DNA of 15,068 bases, from assembly GCA_003552365.1 (NCBI GenBank), contig PUKR01000279.1:1-15068 (forward strand), read 5' to 3'. The DNA is from Syntrophomonadaceae bacterium (GTDB lineage: Bacteria > Bacillota > Dethiobacteria > DTU022). Made by a program: the position numbers and the translations under genes. Shown in pieces: positions 7,183 through 13,990 of this stretch. The notes under the pieces were generated by a model. That model was not told the origin of the DNA, did no database searches, and was given only the letters and a program-made list of their open reading frames with translations. Every line of letters begins with the position of its first letter. Within the stretch, counting starts at the first letter, position 1.

Positions 7183-7198
7183 GAAAATGTGACATAAT
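7170..7198 (+). promoter_or_regulatory. Promoter for the leader of the methyltransferase operon
   Basis: TTGCGA (7170-7175), a 17-base spacer and CATAAT (7193-7198) preceded by TGA (extended -10). The start would be near 7205, only a few bases before the AGGAG of the 35-codon ORF. Confidence 0.6.
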
Positions 7199-7218
7199 TA
7201 ATATTTAGGAGTGGTTAT

Positions 7219-7326
7219 ATGTTTCGCTATAAAAGGGTCGATCACTCTGACAAGCGGGCCGGATTAAATATTATTTCACTTAAACCCGTATCACAATCTG
7301 CATCAGGCTCGACCTGGACGATTTAA
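7219..7326 (+). CDS. Possible 35-residue leader peptide
   Basis: ATG 7219 is preceded by AGGAG (7208-7212) at good spacing, about 15 bases after the predicted transcription start. The peptide begins MFRYKRVDHSDKR and ends SGSTWTI; it matches no family I recognise and has no transmembrane segment. Its TAA stop (7324-7326) falls exactly at the start of the 3' arm of the terminator-like stem at 7286-7331, so a ribosome reaching the stop would disrupt that stem. This suggests a translated leader that tunes read-through into the methyltransferase gene, but it may be a chance ORF over a structured RNA. Confidence 0.35.
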   Translation: MFRYKRVDHSDKRAGLNIISLKPVSQSASGSTWTI

Positions 7327-7340
7327 TACGGTTTTTTTAT
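7286..7340 (+). terminator. Terminator-like hairpin (possible attenuator) before the MttB-family gene
   Basis: CCGTAT (7286-7291) pairs with ATACGG (7326-7331), followed directly by seven Ts. AAA/TTT extends the stem past a bulge, and CAGG/CCTG (7304-7307 with 7313-7316) forms an inner stem. A rival long-range pairing, GGTCGA (7236-7241) with TCGACC (7309-7314), would remove the inner stem. Its place between the promoter and the operon fits attenuation or a short separate transcript of about 135 bases. Confidence 0.55.
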
Positions 7341-7365
7341 TTTAAAGAAAACAATAAAAGGAAAA

Positions 7366-7429
7366 AAGGAGGTGAGCAGCCTGGCATGCATTAAGCCAGG
7401 CTGGAAGATTGAGCGAAAGAGGAGTAATG
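7366..7429 (+). promoter_or_regulatory. Strong Shine-Dalgarno joined to the start region by a 9-bp hairpin
   Basis: AAGGAGGTGAG (7366-7376) is nearly ideal but lies 36 bases from the TTG at 7409 and 54 from the ATG at 7427. Between them CAGCCTGGC (7377-7385) and GCCAGGCTG (7395-7403) form nine perfect pairs with a nine-base loop. If this folds, only nine unpaired bases remain between GGAGG and TTG 7409, an optimal spacing. A second AGGAG (7420-7424) lies two bases before ATG 7427, closer than usual. The start of the gene is therefore genuinely ambiguous. Confidence 0.6.
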
Positions 7430-8944
7430 GTAGACAAACCGTATAACCGGTTAAGCCGGGAGCAAATTGAGTTAATTGACAGGACATCCCTGGAAATATT
7501 AGAGGATCCGGGGATATTGTGTTTTCATGAAGAGAGTGTTTCTTTGCTGGAAAAAGCCGGGGCCAGGGTTAAACCTACCCGGGAAGGAGAACATCAAGCC
7601 TGGTGGGTAAGCATTCCTTCAAAAGTAGTTAAAGAAGCCCTCGCAACTGTTCCCTCCAAAATAACACTTGGAGCCCGTAACCCGGAAAATAAAGTTATTC
7701 TTGATGCCGAAGGAACCAGGATCCACTTTGGAAGCGGCTCGGAAACGAATTACTGGCTGGAAGTGGAACCGGAAACCTTTACTTCCAAAAAAGACGGACA
7801 CGAGAGGGAATTCCCGTTAATCAGGCGTAAGCGCGGCAATCTTGATTATTTGTGCCGCTCTGCCCATCTATCTGAGCAACTGGAAAACCTGGACTTTTTT
7901 ATCCGAAATGTAAATGTTCAGGATGAGGATATCTCTACCGACAACAAGGACGTAAATGTGTTCTTTGCTTCCCTTAACAATATAACCAAGCCGGTTATCG
8001 GCGGTATCGCTGATTTTAACCAGTTGGAACAGGTGGTTAAAATGGCGGAGATAATTGTCGGCGGACGTGAAGAATTAATAAAGAATCCAGTGGTTTCTTT
8101 CATAACCAGTGTAATTAAAAGCCCGCTTCAAGTTGTGGGAGAAACTGCAGAAAAGCTGGTAAGCATTGCCAGGATGAACCTGCCTGTGGTAATATCCACG
8201 TCGCCGCAGGGCGGTTCAACTGCACCTATTGATGAAATGGGTATGGTAGCCCAGGTTAATGCCGAGGCCCTCACCGGGATTGTGATTAACCAGCTGGCCA
8301 ACCCGGGAGCGCCGGTAATTTATGGAGCGGTTCCGGTCCGGGCCAGGATGGACGACCTGCATGACATGTATGGTGTTCCTGAATTTTGCCATTATACAAT
8401 GGCCTGTGCGCAAATGGCCCGCTATTACAAGGTGCCATGTTATTCAACGGCCGGTGTCGGCGATGCCAGGGTTCCCGGGATGCAGTCTGCAGTAGAAAAG
8501 ATGTATACTTACACGGCGGTGCCTTTTGCCGCGCCTGATCTGATCCACTATGCTTTTGGCCTGCTGGAAAAAACCATGACCTTTTCCCCCGACCAAGCAG
8601 TCCTTGACAACCACATGATCGGCATGTCCAAGTTTTTACAGCGTGAGAGCGGAATCAAACCGGAAGAAAAGGACCGGGTTGTAAAAATGATTGGCGAGGT
8701 AATGGACAGCCCTTACCGGATGTATGCCCGTTATGCCAGAAAGATGCTGCGTAAAGGCGGAATATTTGAAGGATTTCCGTTTGAAGGAGATTCCGATGAT
8801 CAGGACCAATCCCTTTTGATGGTTAACAGACATCTCAAGGAACTCGAAGAAAGGGAACCACAATACTTGCCTGAAGAGATTTGCAAGAAGATTTTTGAGC
8901 AGGCACCGGGCCTGGTATCCCGGCTTAACCCGTATGGCAAGTAA
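7427..8944 (+). CDS. MttB-family (non-pyrrolysine) methyltransferase, probably glycine betaine or other quaternary amine:corrinoid
   Basis: This TIM-barrel family moves a methyl group from a methylated amine to a cob(I)alamin-bearing corrinoid protein. The N-terminus LSREQIELIDRTSLEILEDPG, the central QGGSTAPIDEMGMVAQ region (about 260-275) and the run from PVIYGAVPVRA to CYSTAGVGDARVPG are characteristic. No in-frame TAG occurs, so it belongs with the MtgB-like homologues rather than pyrrolysine MttB. Known members of this branch act on glycine betaine, proline betaine, carnitine or gamma-butyrobetaine; the OpuC-type importer downstream favours a betaine, by inference. I chose ATG 7427 (505 residues) because family members begin a few residues before LS-EQIE; TTG 7409 (511 residues) is the rival, favoured if the upstream hairpin folds. 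The corrinoid protein gene follows after 82 bases. Confidence 0.9.
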   Translation: MVDKPYNRLSREQIELIDRTSLEILEDPGILCFHEESVSLLEKAGARVKPTREGEHQAWWVSIPSKVVKEALATVPSKITLGARNPENKVILDAEGTRIHFGSGSETNYWLEVEPETFTSKKDGHEREFPLIRRKRGNLDYLCRSAHLSEQLENLDFFIRNVNVQDEDISTDNKDVNVFFASLNNITKPVIGGIADFNQLEQVVKMAEIIVGGREELIKNPVVSFITSVIKSPLQVVGETAEKLVSIARMNLPVVISTSPQGGSTAPIDEMGMVAQVNAEALTGIVINQLANPGAPVIYGAVPVRARMDDLHDMYGVPEFCHYTMACAQMARYYKVPCYSTAGVGDARVPGMQSAVEKMYTYTAVPFAAPDLIHYAFGLLEKTMTFSPDQAVLDNHMIGMSKFLQRESGIKPEEKDRVVKMIGEVMDSPYRMYARYARKMLRKGGIFEGFPFEGDSDDQDQSLLMVNRHLKELEEREPQYLPEEICKKIFEQAPGLVSRLNPYGK

Positions 8945-9026
8945 GTGAGGAGATTTTGGATTATACAGGTATAGATCATTACAGGTAATTAACAATAAGA
9001 AGGGTTTAAATTAAGGAGGAAGGACT

Positions 9027-9722
9027 TTGAAAGAAGAATTGACTGATAAGATTGTGGAAAACGTCCTGCAGGGACGGCGCAACCAGGAAGACGAAGGTAT
9101 TGAGGAGGATTATGCCGGAGAACCCGGCGTGGCTGAATTAGTGCAACAAGCCCTTGATGAAGGTGTAGAAACCAATACGATTTTGCTCGATGGTTTAAGT
9201 AAAGGAATGGAGCTGGTCGGTCAGAAATATGAAAGTGGAGAGTATTTTATTCCCGATATGTTAACTGCTGCTGAGGCTGTGGAAGCAGGCATGAAAGTTA
9301 TGGAGCCTTACCTGGGCGGCGAAGGCGAGAGTGATGGTAAAGGCAAAATTGTCATGGCCACGGTTGAAAAAGACCTCCATGATATCGGTAAAAACCTGGT
9401 TTGTATTATGCTCAAAGGAGCAGGATTTAATGTGGTAGACCTCGGTATTGATGTTCCCGCTGCCCGGATAGTTGAAGCGGTGGAAGAAGAGGGGGCCGGA
9501 TTGGTGGGCCTTTCAGCTTTACTGAATACAACGATGACCAACATGGAAGATGTGGTTAAAGAGCTGGAGCAAAAAGGCATGCGTGACAAAGTTAAAGTAA
9601 TTATCGGCGGGGCTCCTACTTCCGAGGACTTTGCCCAGGAAATTGGCGCCGATGCGTACGGCAAAGATGCTTTTGCGGCGATCAAAGTGGCGGAACAATT
9701 ATTACAAGCAGGAGGGAAATAA
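9027..9722 (+). CDS. Corrinoid protein, MttC/MtgC type
   Basis: This cytoplasmic carrier accepts the methyl group from the MttB-family partner on its cobalt. The 231-residue protein has a helical cap domain at about 32-98 and a Rossmann-type B12-binding domain at about 105-230. The base-off/His-on signature DxHxxG is D116-L-H118-D-I-G121, followed by SxL (163-165) and IIGGAP (192-197). The TTG start is supported by AAGGAGGA (9013-9020) seven bases upstream. An acidic stretch (NQEDEGIEEDYAGE, 19-32) before the cap domain is somewhat unusual. The gap 8945-9026 holds only a short direct repeat of TACAGGTA and the ribosome site. A reductive activase such as RamA and a tetrahydrofolate methyltransferase are absent from the window. 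Confidence 0.94.
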   Translation: MKEELTDKIVENVLQGRRNQEDEGIEEDYAGEPGVAELVQQALDEGVETNTILLDGLSKGMELVGQKYESGEYFIPDMLTAAEAVEAGMKVMEPYLGGEGESDGKGKIVMATVEKDLHDIGKNLVCIMLKGAGFNVVDLGIDVPAARIVEAVEEEGAGLVGLSALLNTTMTNMEDVVKELEQKGMRDKVKVIIGGAPTSEDFAQEIGADAYGKDAFAAIKVAEQLLQAGGK

Positions 9723-9727
9723 TTAAG

Positions 9728-10975
9728 ATGGATGCTGATAAAGCATATCAAGAAGCAATCCGTCATGGTCAATACAGTGAGCAGGTAAGGGGGCTGCGCT
9801 GTAAATATGACCATGTCAGGACCCAGTTTGAAGATTTTATCACCTCTTATTATCTCAGGCCTCACCTGGAGGATATTGTTAAAAGGAAAATTGGCAGCAG
9901 CCAGGAAGGCTTGCGGTTCTACGACCTGGGCTGCGGTACCGGTGACGGTTATGAATTGCTAACCAGGATCAGCAAAGAAGCAAGGCTTTCCCAATTTGAT
10001 ACTCGATTGATCCAGGAAGACATGGTTGACCATTATAAGGGTATTGATTTGAGCGTGGAACTTTTAAAGGAAGCTGAGAATCTTTTTGGTAATTTTGAGC
10101 ACGTTGATTTTTGTAAAGGAGATTTTTCTAATGGGTTACCCCTGGATGAAGGGGAAGCGCCGTACGATCTCTACTTTACATCCTACGGGACTCTATCCCA
10201 CTGTACCAATGAAGAACTGGAGAAACTGTTTACTGACATGGGGAAACATGGTGAAAACGGCAGCCTCATCCTGGCTGACTTTTTAGGGCGCTATTCATAC
10301 GAATGGCAGAACCTGTGGACCCATAATCCCGAAGAAATTTCCTATATCGATTATGTGATTAATTACCTTTATTCAGAAGAGGATAGGGATAATGTAGAGC
10401 TGTCTTCATTTCCCCTGCGGCTTATGACCCCTGCCGAGGTTTTTAAAATCCTCGAAAGTGCGGCCCGTAAAGCCGGAGTGGAGCTGAAGGTTTTGCGTTT
10501 CTTCGATCGCTCCCTCTTTGTGGGTCGGCATATTGAAACAGGAACTTACAACGGTAACCCTCAGCCTATTCGCTTGATGGTTTCTTCCCTGTTTGAACGC
10601 GGCCTGCGGACTTACTTCCCTGATTTAAAGGTAAGTTACAAGCCCCGGGATGGTTTTGACTGGCAAAACCAGGCCCTGCAGACCCTGGCCGAAAGTTGGA
10701 ATGCCCTGGTTGATTACACCATGACCTTGATGGAGCATTATGACAGCGATGAAGAGCTGCTGCCCTACCCGCCTCAAACAAATATTAAGCCCTTAGAAAG
10801 AACCTACCGGGTTATGAGGCAATCCCTTGAAGGCAGCAAGGGGCTTTACGGCGATATCAGGGCAGATCTAATTGAAGCCCAGCTTGGCTATGCGATCCGC
10901 AGCCTGGAGATGAACCTCCAGCATGGCCATGGCCTCGGTCATGGATTGATCGGGATAATTCAAATAGTCAAGTAA
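9728..10975 (+). CDS. Class I SAM-dependent methyltransferase with uncharacterised C-terminal region
   Basis: A 415-residue protein. The Rossmann-fold SAM site is clear: motif I FYDLGCGTGDGYELL (64-78), acidic motif II at GIDLS (105-109), GDF at 131-133 and YDLYFTSYGTLSHC (146-159). About 240 residues follow that match no domain I recognise, ending in the His/Gly-rich tail QHGHGLGHGLIG (H399, H401, H405). The start is an ATG five bases after the corrinoid gene stop, with AGGAGG inside that gene's end, so translation is probably coupled. The position is where a methyl-corrinoid:tetrahydrofolate methyltransferase (MtgA type) would be expected, but no pterin-binding barrel is present. The substrate is unknown: a glycine-type N-methyltransferase, a protein or cofactor methyltransferase, or a partner of the corrinoid protein are all possible. 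Confidence 0.85.
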   Translation: MDADKAYQEAIRHGQYSEQVRGLRCKYDHVRTQFEDFITSYYLRPHLEDIVKRKIGSSQEGLRFYDLGCGTGDGYELLTRISKEARLSQFDTRLIQEDMVDHYKGIDLSVELLKEAENLFGNFEHVDFCKGDFSNGLPLDEGEAPYDLYFTSYGTLSHCTNEELEKLFTDMGKHGENGSLILADFLGRYSYEWQNLWTHNPEEISYIDYVINYLYSEEDRDNVELSSFPLRLMTPAEVFKILESAARKAGVELKVLRFFDRSLFVGRHIETGTYNGNPQPIRLMVSSLFERGLRTYFPDLKVSYKPRDGFDWQNQALQTLAESWNALVDYTMTLMEHYDSDEELLPYPPQTNIKPLERTYRVMRQSLEGSKGLYGDIRADLIEAQLGYAIRSLEMNLQHGHGLGHGLIGIIQIVK

Positions 10976-10984
10976 TAACATAAT

Positions 10985-11222
10985 CCAGGCAGCTGTACTG
11001 CGAATATTTGTGATTTAAGGCTTTATTATTTATTTTAAGTCGCTTTAAACAAATTTAGCTTGTAAATGCTAAAGTTTAGGCAGAATAATGTCGAATTACG
11101 GTGAAAAGCATTATTTGTATATGGTTTATATCTATGAAATAATTGATTTAGATTTGATATGCATCTATAGTTTTAACATTATTTTGGCGAGATTTTAAAA
11201 CTTCGCAGTACAGTTTGCCTGG
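10985..11222. mobile_element. MITE-like segment bounded by 20/21-base inverted repeats
   Basis: The left end is CCAGGCA-G-CTGTACTGCGAA (10985-11004). The complement of the right end (11202-11222) is CCAGGCA-AA-CTGTACTGCGAA, so 19 positions match and only the middle differs. Similarity continues two or three bases outward. The interior (about 197 bases) is much more AT-rich than the ends and than neighbouring genes, has no ORF, and contains a stem TTTAGC/GCTAAA (11054-11059 with 11068-11073). Size and shape fit a miniature inverted-repeat element, but no target-site duplication is seen. The remaining gap (11223-11350) has a loose GTTTC/GAAAC pair, a weak GAGG/CCTC hairpin and the ribosome site of the next gene. 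Confidence 0.5.
11143..11171 (+). promoter_or_regulatory. Candidate promoter of the importer operon, inside the inverted-repeat segment
   Basis: TTGATT (11143-11148) and TATAGT (11166-11171) have a 17-base spacer, 9 of 12 bases matching consensus. The start near 11178 gives a leader of about 170 bases containing the right inverted repeat. The AT-rich context raises the chance of a false match. Confidence 0.45.
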
Positions 11223-11350
11223 GTTTCCTACTTTTGTAAAACGGCTAAAAGAAACTACACCTTAATTTTTAATATGGCGCCTGCACGAGGTTTTTCTGCC
11301 TCTTTTAAAATATAAACAATAAAAAGCAGGGGAAAGGTGATTGCTAATAT

Positions 11351-12097
11351 ATGGAGCAAATTATAGGTGTTACAGGCGACCTGTTCAGAACTGCTGCAAA
11401 TTTACTATTCCTGACAGCACAGGGTGAAGATGTGGAATATGAACCGGGACTATTTAGAGATACAGTAGACTGGATTTCCCGGCGCAGCGACATGCTTCTG
11501 GAATTAATGCTCGAACATCTTTGGCTGGTGATTTTGACCCTTATAATAGCAGTAGTTATTTCCGTAACGGTGGGAATCATTATTAGCTATTATGAGTCTT
11601 TTGCCCAGACTGTTCTGGGCGTTTGCCAGGTTTTAATGGTTATTCCCAGTATGGCCATGCTCGCCTTTATGGTGCCCTTGTTTGGTATTGGTTTTACTAC
11701 GGGGGTAATGGCCCTGGTCCTTTACAGCTTGCTCCCGATTGTCCGCAATACTTATACCGGAATCAGGGAACTTGACCCGGCAATCGTAGAAGCAGCCAAG
11801 GGAATGGGAATGACTGAACGGCGGATATTATTTAAAATTAAAATTCCCCTGGCCAGACCGGTGATTATGGCCGGTGTCCGCACTGCAGCGGTTATGATGA
11901 TTGGCATTGCCGCCATTGCCGCTTATGTCGGGGCCGGAGGCCTGGGAGAATTAATATTCTCCGGAATTTCCCGGGGGCATCAACCAATGATCATCGCCGG
12001 TGCAATCGGTGTGTCGATTATAGCGATTGCTTTTGATTATCTCCTTTACTACGGAGAAAAACGATTTTCTGTTGAGGGCAGGACTAAGGAGGGATAG
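11351..12097 (+). CDS. OpuC-type glycine betaine/choline ABC importer, permease subunit 1
   Basis: Inner-membrane subunit of a binding-protein-dependent quaternary amine importer. The 248-residue protein has a soluble N-terminal stretch of about 50 residues, then about five or six membrane segments from LWLVILTLIIAVVISVTVG onward. The cytoplasmic EAA loop, EAAKGMGMTERRILFKIKIPLA, contacts the ATPase; GVRTAAVMMIGIAAIAAYVGAGGLG follows, typical of the OpuCB/OpuCD group. OpuCB-like permeases are usually nearer 210-220 residues, so the N-terminal extension is notable. The ATG has AAAGGTGA ten bases upstream. It opens a permease-ATPase-permease unit. Confidence 0.92.
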   Translation: MEQIIGVTGDLFRTAANLLFLTAQGEDVEYEPGLFRDTVDWISRRSDMLLELMLEHLWLVILTLIIAVVISVTVGIIISYYESFAQTVLGVCQVLMVIPSMAMLAFMVPLFGIGFTTGVMALVLYSLLPIVRNTYTGIRELDPAIVEAAKGMGMTERRILFKIKIPLARPVIMAGVRTAAVMMIGIAAIAAYVGAGGLGELIFSGISRGHQPMIIAGAIGVSIIAIAFDYLLYYGEKRFSVEGRTKEG

Positions 12098-12102
12098 TAA
12101 AA

Positions 12103-13215
12103 ATGATCAAACTTGAAGGTTTAAGTAAAGTTTTCCCGGGGCACAACATTCCGGCGGTTAAAGATTTGAACCTGGAAATTAATGAAGGCGATGTATGTGT
12201 TTTAGTCGGTCCGTCAGGTTGTGGTAAAACCACGACCATGAAAATGATTAACCGCCTCTATGAGCCGACCGGAGGCAAAATTTATATCCGGGGCGAGGAT
12301 GCCCTGCAGATGAATCCGATAAAATTACGCCTGGATATAGGTTATGTAATTCAGGAAATCGGCTTGTTCCCGCATATGACTATTGAAGAAAACATTGCCA
12401 CCGTTCCCAATGAGAAACAGTGGCCGAAAGATGAGACAAAACAAAAGGTAAGCGAAGTGATGACCCTGGTAGGTCTCGATCCAAAGGTTTTTAAAGATCG
12501 CTATCCTTCAGCTCTCAGTGGCGGTCAACGCCAGCGTGTCGGTGTGGCCCGGGCCATGGTTTCAGACCCGCCGATTATGCTGATGGACGAACCGTTCGGA
12601 GCGGTTGACCCGATTACGAGGGCCCGCCTGCAGAACGAATTCTTAAGGATCCAGGAACGGATGGGAAAGACAATTGTTTTTGTCACCCATGACATTGATG
12701 AAGCTATTAAAATGAGCGACACTATTGCCGTAATGAGGGAAGGCGAACTGGTGCAACACGCCACACCAAGCGATCTGCTAAGCGCTCCGGCAGACGAATT
12801 TGTATCTAACCTGGTTGGGCGTAACCGTTCCATCAAGCGGCTGCACTTAATTCGCATCAATGAAATTTTGGATGAGGTAGACCGGGCTAAACCGGCCAGC
12901 GAGGATGCAAAAATTGGTGAGGTTGAGAAACAAATCGAGGAAAGCGATATCAGGTCAGTAATAGTCGTTGATAAAGACAATAAACTCAAAGGAGTTATTG
13001 GAGTAAGTGATCTAAAGAGAAAAAGCGGTGAAGTGGCCGGAGATTACTGCCAGGATGTTACCGACACGATAACCAGCGATGCCACTTTAAATGATGCCTT
13101 ATCGGTCATGCTTGAGTGCGGGGAGGGTTATGTTGCCGTAGTCAATGAAGACGACCAGTACGAAGGGACAATTACCCTGGGCGACCTGCTCAACGTAGTT
13201 AAGGAGGAGGGCTAA
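12103..13215 (+). CDS. OpuC-type glycine betaine/choline ABC importer, ATPase with CBS domains
   Basis: Cytoplasmic ATPase that powers the importer. The 370 residues contain Walker A GPSGCGKTT (36-44), Q-loop Q84, signature LSGGQ (138-142), Walker B IMLMDEP (158-164, catalytic E163) and the switch H196 in VTHD. Residues about 250-370 are a tandem CBS pair (DIRSVIVVDKDNKLKGVIG and the EGYVAVVNEDDQYEGTITLGDLL repeat). In OpuA-type transporters such a pair senses ionic strength or cyclic di-AMP. The ATG is five bases after the permease stop with AAGGAGGG at good spacing, so the genes are co-translated. Confidence 0.95.
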   Translation: MIKLEGLSKVFPGHNIPAVKDLNLEINEGDVCVLVGPSGCGKTTTMKMINRLYEPTGGKIYIRGEDALQMNPIKLRLDIGYVIQEIGLFPHMTIEENIATVPNEKQWPKDETKQKVSEVMTLVGLDPKVFKDRYPSALSGGQRQRVGVARAMVSDPPIMLMDEPFGAVDPITRARLQNEFLRIQERMGKTIVFVTHDIDEAIKMSDTIAVMREGELVQHATPSDLLSAPADEFVSNLVGRNRSIKRLHLIRINEILDEVDRAKPASEDAKIGEVEKQIEESDIRSVIVVDKDNKLKGVIGVSDLKRKSGEVAGDYCQDVTDTITSDATLNDALSVMLECGEGYVAVVNEDDQYEGTITLGDLLNVVKEEG

Positions 13216-13217
13216 CA

Positions 13218-13940
13218 ATGGCCAGAGAAATTTGGAAATGGTTAGGTATTCCGCTGATCATGATCGCGATTGCTGCTGTAATTGTCATTTATTCCGTTAA
13301 TAACCCCACTGATTCCATAGTTGCGCGGATGCTTACCTACGAGCGTGTTTTCAGGGTTATCCGTGAGCATATGGGGTTGCTGCTTGTTTCCATGACCGGA
13401 GCAATTATCGTTGGTGTTGCCGGGGGGATTATGCTTTCCCGTCCCAGCCTTTACCGGATAGGGCGGGTGATGGAAACCTTTGTCAACATAGGCCAAACTG
13501 TTCCCAGCCTGGCTGTACTGGCTCTTTTTTATACAATATTAGGGCTTGGTTTTAATGTGGCTGTTTTCGCACTGTTTCTTTATTCAATTTTGCCCATATT
13601 AAGGAATACTTTTGCCGGTATCGATGGGGTTGAACATAATATTATCGAAGCGGCCCGCGGTATGGGGATGCGGCCTTTACGTATTTTAACCAAGATTGAA
13701 CTGCCGATAGCTTTTCCGATTATTGTTGCCGGAATCAGAACTGCTATCGTGATTAACGTCGGCGCGGCAACCCTGGCGACCTTTATTGGTGGAGGAGGGC
13801 TTGGTGACCTTATTGTTACCGGCCTCTCGGTTCACCGTGACATGATTATTGTTAATGGTGCGGTTATTGCTGCCGTAACTGCTATTTTACTAGATTACCT
13901 GATCGGAAAAGTGGAGGAAAGGGTTGTCCGTTGGGCCTAA
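13218..13940 (+). CDS. OpuC-type glycine betaine/choline ABC importer, permease subunit 2
   Basis: Second membrane subunit, pairing with the first to form the channel. The 240 residues begin with an N-terminal membrane segment (about 9-27), then a BPD_transp_1 domain with about five helices. The EAA loop reads EAARGMGMRPLRILTKIELPIAFPII, followed by GIRTAIVINVGAATLATFIGGGGLG. Its ATG is two bases after the ATPase stop, with AAGGAGGAGG in the end of that gene. Unlike permease 1 it has no long soluble N-terminal extension. Confidence 0.93.
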   Translation: MAREIWKWLGIPLIMIAIAAVIVIYSVNNPTDSIVARMLTYERVFRVIREHMGLLLVSMTGAIIVGVAGGIMLSRPSLYRIGRVMETFVNIGQTVPSLAVLALFYTILGLGFNVAVFALFLYSILPILRNTFAGIDGVEHNIIEAARGMGMRPLRILTKIELPIAFPIIVAGIRTAIVINVGAATLATFIGGGGLGDLIVTGLSVHRDMIIVNGAVIAAVTAILLDYLIGKVEERVVRWA

Positions 13941-13981
13941 TAAACGGTTGTATCTATTGGGGATAAAAGGGTTACAGGTGA

Positions 13982-13990
13982 TGTTATAAT
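13982..13990 (+). promoter_or_regulatory. Extended -10 promoter before the binding-protein gene
   Basis: TGT directly precedes TATAAT (13985-13990), an extended -10; no good -35 is present. The start near 13997 would allow the binding protein to be made in excess of the membrane subunits. The leader 13997-14116 has two strong purine tracts (AAGGAGG at 14033-14039 and GGGAGGA at 14047-14053) that do not precede usable start codons. Confidence 0.5.

Noticed and set aside
7386..7394. Two-codon minigene ATG CAT TAA in the hairpin loop
   Set aside because: The spacing from the strong Shine-Dalgarno is long (13 bases) and such a short frame arises easily by chance; noted only because of its place in the loop.
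7366..7408. Cobalamin riboswitch before the corrinoid methyltransferase
   Set aside because: The AGCCTGGC/GCCAGGCT hairpin superficially resembles a B12-box fragment, but the box and the surrounding multi-stem architecture are missing.
7427..8944. Pyrrolysine-containing MttB
   Set aside because: The frame is read through without any in-frame TAG, so the gene does not use the amber-encoded residue of true trimethylamine MttB.
8956..8988. Ten-residue TTG-started frame between the methyltransferase and corrinoid genes
   Set aside because: Too short to judge, although GAGGAG precedes it closely; no similarity or structural support.
9308..9865. Minus-strand 185-codon ORF
   Set aside because: It lies antisense to the well-supported corrinoid protein and methyltransferase genes and is a shadow of their codon bias. 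The same holds for the other long antisense frames, such as 135-635, 12525-12989 and 14159-14842.
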